In this document: positions 7,382 to 11,093 of the stretch, one piece after another
How the letters are laid out: each line of letters starts with the position of its first letter
How positions within the stretch are numbered: position 1 is the stretch's first letter
Assembly: GCA_910587715.1 (NCBI GenBank)
Contig: CAJUMV010000072.1
Coordinates: forward strand, 1 to 11,093
DNA from: an uncultured Lachnospiraceae bacterium
Lineage (GTDB): Bacteria > Bacillota > Clostridia > Lachnospirales > Lachnospiraceae
DNA: 11,093 nucleotides
Direction: 5' to 3'
Translations under genes and position numbers: made by a program
Notes under the pieces: model-generated
Told to the model about the DNA's origin: nothing
What the model saw: the letters and a program-made list of their open reading frames with translations, nothing else
Database searches by the model: none

Positions 7382-7500
7382 TAATTCCCTCATTTTTTTT
7401 GTAAGGGTAATAGAATAATTCCCTCATTTTTTGTAATAAACACAAGATAATTCCCTCATTTTTTTGTAATAATCACAAGATAATTCCCTCATTTTTTTGT
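7381..7500. repeat. Array of four ~33-bp direct repeats upstream of the ATPase gene
   Basis: The core ATAATTCCCTCA plus a T-run recurs at 7381, 7415, 7447 and 7480. Each unit is 12 core bases, a run of 8, 6, 7 or 7 T, and a 14-base spacer, giving periods of 34, 32 and 33; the length differences come entirely from the T-run. Spacers two and three (GTAATAAACACAAG, GTAATAATCACAAG) differ at one base, while spacer one has diverged and the last runs into the promoter. The array starts at the stop codon of the hydrolase gene and ends just before the predicted -35 box at 7508. No stem-loop within a unit was seen, so these are not ordinary terminators. On the - strand two units read in frame as MRELSCxYYKK, but without a ribosome binding site. 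A regulatory role is inferred. Confidence 0.9.
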
Positions 7501-7507
7501 GAAATCA

Positions 7508-7536
7508 TTGTATTTTACCTAAAAAATGGATATACT
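7508..7536 (+). promoter_or_regulatory. Predicted sigma-A promoter for the ATPase-nth genes
   Basis: TTGTAT (7508-7513) and TATACT (7531-7536) are spaced by 17 bp, a good match to consensus. Transcription would start near 7543, so the leader is about 50 nt and the upstream repeat array would not be in this transcript; only read-through from the hydrolase gene would include it. Confidence 0.6.
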
Positions 7537-7578
7537 ATAGGCAGGCGGTATGAGAAAAGGAAACTAACGACTGTTTTG

Positions 7579-7593
7579 AAATGAGGGGATTAT
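7579..7593 (+). promoter_or_regulatory. Ribosome binding site of the ATPase gene, an inverted copy of the repeat core
   Basis: AAATGAGGGGATTAT carries the Shine-Dalgarno GAGGGG (7583-7588) and runs into the ATG at 7592. It matches the reverse complement of the upstream repeat core (AAATGAGGGAATTAT) at 14 of 15 positions. RNA carrying the repeats could therefore pair with this site and block translation initiation. This pairing is inferred from sequence alone. Confidence 0.6.
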
Positions 7594-8962
7594 GAAATAT
7601 CTGAAACGGAAAATAGACGGGTATCTGGAAGCGTGGCGGCAGGATGAGCACAGGAAGCCTTTGATCGTCAAGGGCTCCAGACAGATTGGAAAGACGGAGT
7701 CCATCAGAAATTTTGGGGAAAAGCATTATGAACATGTAATTGAAATTAATTTTGTGGAAGAACCGAAGTACAAGCAGATTATAGAGGATGGCTATAAAAC
7801 AGCGGATTTGATTCGTAATATTTCCAGAATTGACCCGGCAAAGCAGTTTGTGGAAGGGAAAACGCTGCTTTTTTTTGATGAATTGCAGGAGTTTCCAGAG
7901 ATTGCGACGGCGCTTAAGTTTTTTGAGCAGGACGGCAGATTTGACGTAATATGCAGCGGTTCTCTGCTGGGGATTCATTATGGCAGAATCGAGAGTAACA
8001 GCGTCGGCTATAAGACAGATTACGAGATGCATTCGCTTGATTTCGAGGAATTTTTATGGGCGAAGGGATACGATACAGATTTTATAGAAGAAATGCTCGC
8101 GCATATGATAGAGCAGCAGCCCTTCAACGAGACGGAATTGTCTGCCTTCAACGCGATTTTTCTGGATTTTTGTATCCTGGGCGGAATGCCTGCCGTGGTC
8201 AGGGAGTATATCGAAAGGGACAGCTTTGAGGGCTCTCTTGCAATACAGCGTCAGCTTCTTACTGACTACGAGGAGGATATGCGTAAATATGCGGTAGGTG
8301 TAGACCAGACGCGGATTCTCAATGTTTTCCGGCAGATTCCGATTCAGCTCGCAAAGGAAAACAAAAAGTTCCAGATTTCGAAAGTGGCGTCCGGTGCGCG
8401 GTTTAAGGACTATCGCGGTTGTATTGAGTGGCTGTCGGATACAGGGATTGTAAATGTCTGCTATTGTATGAAATATCCTGAACTGCCGTTAAAGGGGAAT
8501 TTTGACGAGGCGAAATATAAGCTGTATTTTGCGGACAGCGGACTGCTTGTGGCGATGCTCGATGAGGAAGCGCAGGAAGATTTGCGTGCCAACCGGAATC
8601 TGGGTGTCTATAAGGGGGCGCTTTATGAGAATGTGGTGGGAGAAGCGCTTGTTAAGAGCGGGTATGGGTTGTATTACTACAAGCGGGAGGACTCCACACT
8701 GGAGGAGGATTTTTTTGTAAGGACGGCAAAGGAGCTGATTCCTGTTGAGGTAAAATCCACAAACGGCAGGGCAAAATCACTGAGAACACTGATAGAGAGT
8801 GATAAATACGAAGATATCCATTATGGGATAAAGCTGATTAACGGAAATATCGGATTTGACGGAAAGATTTATACATTCCCCTATTTTTGCGCATTTTTGC
8901 TAAAGCGGTATCTTAAGCGGGCTTTTAGCCCTCAATTAAAAGAGGAGATAAACACAACATGA
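7592..8962 (+). CDS. AAA-family ATPase (AAA_14) with DUF4143 / PD-(D/E)xK-like C-terminus (456 aa)
   Basis: ATG at 7592 follows GAGGGG. The N-terminal half is a P-loop ATPase: Walker A GSRQIGKT (28-35, K34 and T35), Walker B LLFFDELQEF with D96 and E97, and a sensor-like VICSGSLLG (119-127). The C-terminal half matches the DUF4143 arrangement, with the typical LYFADSGLLVAML (311-323), and ends in a nuclease-like pattern: E346 in LYENVVGE, E372/D373 in LEEDFFV, and E386-V-K388 in PVEVKS, resembling the PD-(D/E)xK core. Length is normal for the family. The biological role of these proteins is not settled; they are often multicopy in gut Clostridia. The gene has its own promoter and repeat array and overlaps nth by 4 nt, so it is probably translationally coupled to a DNA repair enzyme. 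Nuclease activity is inferred. Confidence 0.88.
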   Translation: MKYLKRKIDGYLEAWRQDEHRKPLIVKGSRQIGKTESIRNFGEKHYEHVIEINFVEEPKYKQIIEDGYKTADLIRNISRIDPAKQFVEGKTLLFFDELQEFPEIATALKFFEQDGRFDVICSGSLLGIHYGRIESNSVGYKTDYEMHSLDFEEFLWAKGYDTDFIEEMLAHMIEQQPFNETELSAFNAIFLDFCILGGMPAVVREYIERDSFEGSLAIQRQLLTDYEEDMRKYAVGVDQTRILNVFRQIPIQLAKENKKFQISKVASGARFKDYRGCIEWLSDTGIVNVCYCMKYPELPLKGNFDEAKYKLYFADSGLLVAMLDEEAQEDLRANRNLGVYKGALYENVVGEALVKSGYGLYYYKREDSTLEEDFFVRTAKELIPVEVKSTNGRAKSLRTLIESDKYEDIHYGIKLINGNIGFDGKIYTFPYFCAFLLKRYLKRAFSPQLKEEINTT

Positions 8963-9591
8963 GAAAAAAGGAGCTGGCTCTCGCGGTTATTGAGCGATTG
9001 AAACAGGAATATCCTGACGCGGGCTGTACCCTGGATTACAATGAGGCATGGAAACTTCTGGTCAGCGTGCGGCTGGCGGCGCAGTGCACGGATGCCAGAG
9101 TCAACGTGGTGGTAGAGAAGCTTTATGAGAAATTTCCCGATGTGGACGCGCTGGCGGCAGCCCCGGTGGAAGAAATAGAAGCCATTGTGCACCCCTGCGG
9201 GCTGGGAAACAGCAAGGCGCGGGATATCAGCGCCTGCATGAAGCGGTTGAAAGAGGAGTACGGTGGGCAGGTGCCGGATGATTTTGACGCCCTTCTCAAG
9301 CTGCCCGGTGTGGGAAGAAAGAGCGCCAACTTGATTATGGGGGATGTGTTTGGCAGGCCCGCCATTGTCACGGACACTCATTGTATCCGGCTTTGTAACC
9401 GTATCGGTCTGGTGGACGGCATAAAGGAGCCGAAGAAGGTGGAGATGGCGTTGTGGAAGATTGTTCCGCCCGAGGAGGGGAGCGACCTGTGCCATCGGTT
9501 TGTCATGCACGGCAGGGAAGTCTGCACGGCAAGGACAACGCCCTACTGTGATAAATGCTGCCTTGCGGATATCTGTAAGCGGAATATCTAA
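8959..9591 (+). CDS. nth: Endonuclease III, DNA glycosylase/AP lyase (210 aa)
   Basis: ATG at 8959 overlaps the ATPase stop (ATGA) and has AGAGGAG at 8941-8947. Endonuclease III removes oxidised pyrimidines from DNA and cuts the abasic site in base excision repair. The helix-hairpin-helix LPGVGRKSANLI carries catalytic lysine K121, and VTDTHC carries catalytic aspartate D139. Four cysteines for the [4Fe-4S] cluster end the protein: C189, C197, C200 and C206. The first gap holds seven residues, against six in E. coli Nth, and an extra C201 is present; this probably is a lineage variant. Length matches the family. Coupling to the ATPase gene upstream implies that both are made together. No terminator was seen after the stop. 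Confidence 0.93.
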   Translation: MRKKELALAVIERLKQEYPDAGCTLDYNEAWKLLVSVRLAAQCTDARVNVVVEKLYEKFPDVDALAAAPVEEIEAIVHPCGLGNSKARDISACMKRLKEEYGGQVPDDFDALLKLPGVGRKSANLIMGDVFGRPAIVTDTHCIRLCNRIGLVDGIKEPKKVEMALWKIVPPEEGSDLCHRFVMHGREVCTARTTPYCDKCCLADICKRNI

Positions 9592-9674
9592 CGCGGATGA
9601 CAGCTTTGGGCGGCGCAGAGACTGCGGGAATCAATCGGTGTCCAGAACAATGCGGGACATAGGAGGGGCGTCTT

Positions 9675-10379
9675 ATGGACGGGACAAATTACTTTCAAAA
9701 TGCGTTGTCAAATTTCGTCACGGACGCGGCATGTGGCGGTGCGGTCAGGCATTTGACGGACAGCGGCTATACGCTGAATCAGATTGTCGGGCGTCTGGAC
9801 TATCCGGCGTCCCGGGCGAAGGTACAGCGGATTATGATGGAATATCTGTATGAAAGTCATATGCTCTTGCGGGAGGAGCCTTCGGAGGGGCTGTTTGCGG
9901 CAAAGGAGCAGTTTGTGCAGGTTCAGGACGCTTACGGAAGGCGCAGTATGCGGAAAGTGAATGCTGACTGTGATAGTCAATCCAATATGACAAATATGCC
10001 GTATTTGACAATGTTGTCACAAGGGGAAAGAACGCCGCAAATACAGGGATTTTTATGGAAAGAATCTGTGTATGATTCCAGGCGGGATGGAAAACTGACA
10101 GAGCTGTTACATAAAAAATGCGAAAAGTATGGAGAAACATACAGTTATATATCCTGTCCTTTTGGAGAAATGCTAACTGCCGCGGAGGAAAAATTAGGCT
10201 GTCTGAACAGCAGACAGCGGGAGTATATAACAGGCATCCGCTGGGAGCAGCCGACCATTTATCACAGGCTGAACCGGCGGATGCTTGAAATCATCAGTAA
10301 GTTATACGAGACGGGAGCCTATGACGGCGCCTGCTTTTTTGTCACCGGGCGAGAAAAAATAACGATACCGGCAAGGTAA
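9675..10379 (+). CDS. Hypothetical protein of unknown function (234 aa)
   Basis: ATG at 9675 is supported by AGGAGGGG (9661-9668). I do not recognise a family. The protein is soluble, with no signal peptide or membrane segment. Residues 1-65 look mainly helical; a stretch near 25-55 (AVRHLTDSGYTLNQIVGRLDYPASRAKVQ) has the rhythm of a winged-helix or HTH-like unit (GYTLNQI, then RLDYP), an inference only. Residues 100-125 are polar and may be a linker. The C-terminal part (125-228) is rich in charged and aromatic residues, with the ending YDGACFFVTGRE. Six cysteines are spread through the protein with no clear metal motif. It lies 83 bp after nth and may be read from the same transcript. Its last codons lie within the hairpin at 10362-10397. 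Confidence 0.7.
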   Translation: MDGTNYFQNALSNFVTDAACGGAVRHLTDSGYTLNQIVGRLDYPASRAKVQRIMMEYLYESHMLLREEPSEGLFAAKEQFVQVQDAYGRRSMRKVNADCDSQSNMTNMPYLTMLSQGERTPQIQGFLWKESVYDSRRDGKLTELLHKKCEKYGETYSYISCPFGEMLTAAEEKLGCLNSRQREYITGIRWEQPTIYHRLNRRMLEIISKLYETGAYDGACFFVTGREKITIPAR

Positions 10380-10397
10380 CTGTCCTGCCGGTATCGT
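10362..10397 (-). terminator. Rho-independent terminator of the convergent - strand gene
   Basis: ACGATACCGGCA (10362-10373) and TGCCGGTATCGT (10386-10397) form a perfect 12-bp stem with a 12-nt loop. Read on the - strand, the stem is followed by TATTTTTTCTC, a proper U-run, so it terminates the - strand CPBP gene that ends at 10426. Read on the + strand no U-run follows, though the hairpin may still protect the 3' end of the hypothetical gene's mRNA. The + strand stop codon (10377-10379) is in the loop. Confidence 0.85.
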
Positions 10398-10425
10398 AAA
10401 GAACTGTCGAATCAATCTGAACCTG

Positions 10426-11029
10426 TCAGGCAAGAAATGCCTGCCAGAGCATAATCCCCAGAAAGACAAGGCAGTACAGAGTCATTCCCACATTCAGGAT
10501 CAAGGTCTTGAAACGCTGCCCCTTTTCTATGATAATTTCTCCCGGCTTTAAGGCAAAAGCGCGGCGTTTCACGATGAGCGTTACAATTCCGGCGATTGCC
10601 ATTCCGAATACGCACAGGGAGAAGACTGCCGAGAAGATGACGGTGGAAGGCTTCGTCTGATCAAGCTGCAGTAGGATGCCGCCCAGAACGCTTCCAAAGA
10701 AGTTTATTGCCATATGCAGCAGGATCGTATATTTCAGGTTGCCGGTCTTCACGTAGACAAAGGCGAAAAAGCTGCCCTGCACTCATGTGATGCTTTTCGA
10801 TGGCGGGCATGTCTTTATTCCGCATCAGGGCAAAGGAAATCGGGAAACCCAGCACGTAGAGCGGTACCATAGTGACGGCCAACAGGATGTTGAAATTATT
10901 CTGCCATTCGGGAAAAAGCGTGAGGGCAAAGGTCTGCGCGACGAGCTGCAGCAAGGTGATGACTGCTGTGCTGATGAGCATCCGGATGCCGATGCTTGAA
11001 AAGTCTTTTTTCATTGTTTTTGTGTTCAT
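10426..11029 (-). pseudogene. CPBP-type membrane protease gene broken by internal deletion and frameshift
   Basis: Reading leftward, ATG at 11029 has GAGGAG (plus 11040-11045) 10 nt upstream. The first frame encodes a membrane protein start with hydrophobic stretches at residues 17-36 and 47-69, then IEKHHMSAGQ. Near 10765-10785 the sense shifts to another frame, which continues SFFAFVYVKTGNLKYTILLHMAINF and a further membrane segment to the stop at 10426. LLHMAINF gives the H-x3-N motif of CPBP proteases, but the EExxxR glutamates and the F-x3-H motif are absent. Intact relatives are, from memory, about 300 residues, so roughly 100 residues seem lost at the junction together with a frame change. 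The two pieces total about 200 codons. Proteolysis should be abolished. Ribosome binding site, possible -10 and terminator all remain, which suggests recent decay or an assembly error. Confidence 0.75.
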
Positions 11030-11047
11030 TTGCGTTTTTCTCCTCGT

Positions 11048-11053
11048 ATTATA
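11048..11053 (-). promoter_or_regulatory. Possible -10 box for the broken CPBP gene
   Basis: TATAAT is read on the - strand here, directly ahead of the GAGGAG ribosome binding site. No convincing -35 box is seen at 16-18 bp upstream, and the predicted start would leave almost no leader before the ribosome binding site, so this is weak. Confidence 0.3.
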
Positions 11054-11093
11054 TAGACATAGCCATTCTTTACCTTTTCTACAGGTCTGGCTA

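Noticed and set aside
6764..7393. Long - strand open frame opposite the hydrolase gene
   Set aside because: The + strand frame has a complete catalytic triad and ribosome binding site; the opposite frame shows no family motif.
7381..7402. First T-run as a Rho-independent terminator of the hydrolase gene
   Set aside because: No GC-rich stem precedes the T-run.
7381..7500. Repeat array as a CRISPR
   Set aside because: Spacers are 14 bases and nearly identical, the repeats are short with a variable T-run, and no cas gene is present.
7550..7567. Tiny ORF MRKGN ahead of the ATPase gene as a leader peptide
   Set aside because: Only five codons, with no attenuator-like hairpin or run of regulatory codons, so it is indistinguishable from chance.
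8919..8931. GGGCT-TTT-AGCCC hairpin before nth as a terminator
   Set aside because: It is inside the ATPase coding region, has a 5-bp stem and no T-run after it.
10009..10022. Near-palindrome TGACAATGTTGTCA as an operator
   Set aside because: It lies inside the reading frame of the hypothetical gene, with no promoter nearby.

Overview
The window looks like chromosomal DNA of an anaerobic Gram-positive member of the Clostridia, most likely Lachnospiraceae. This is inferred from the strong GGAGG-type ribosome binding sites, the frequent GTG starts, the moderate GC content by eye, and the protein styles: a three-domain S1 protein, a Cof-type HAD phosphatase, CPBP proteases, a DUF4143 ATPase and a LysM protein. 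No genome comparison was possible. Nearly everything reads on the + strand; only the last 0.7 kb is on the - strand and converges on the rest. I saw no tRNA, rRNA, CRISPR array, transposase or phage gene.

Left part (1-3161): the tail of a GNAT acetyltransferase; an AT-rich stretch with its own promoter, a small conserved-looking protein and a 13-codon coupled remnant; a secreted LysM protein with a leucine-rich C-terminal half; then, behind a near-consensus promoter and a hairpin-bearing leader, a bacteriohemerythrin / middle domain / response-receiver fusion that probably senses oxygen or redox state and feeds a signalling pathway.

Middle part (3259-7381): five closely packed + strand genes. 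They are a membrane-anchored XRE regulator, an S1-domain RNA-binding protein, a HAD phosphatase, an intact CPBP intramembrane protease and a nicotinamidase-like cysteine hydrolase. Gaps are 24-80 bp and each gene has a good ribosome binding site. They look like housekeeping or salvage functions rather than one pathway.

Right part (7381-11093): the most unusual stretch is a four-copy, roughly 33-bp repeat array (7381-7500) ending just before the promoter of an AAA ATPase with a DUF4143 C-terminus. An inverted near-perfect copy of the repeat core forms that ATPase gene's ribosome binding site and start codon. The ATPase gene overlaps endonuclease III (nth) by 4 nt, so the two are probably translationally coupled. 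A hypothetical protein follows, and its last codons lie inside the terminator hairpin of the convergent gene. The convergent - strand gene is a CPBP-type membrane protease broken by an internal deletion and frameshift that removes its catalytic-glutamate region.

No single well-formed new system is proven here. The best candidates for follow-up are the repeat array with its inverted copy at the ATPase start, the ATPase-nth coupling, and the hemerythrin-receiver fusion.
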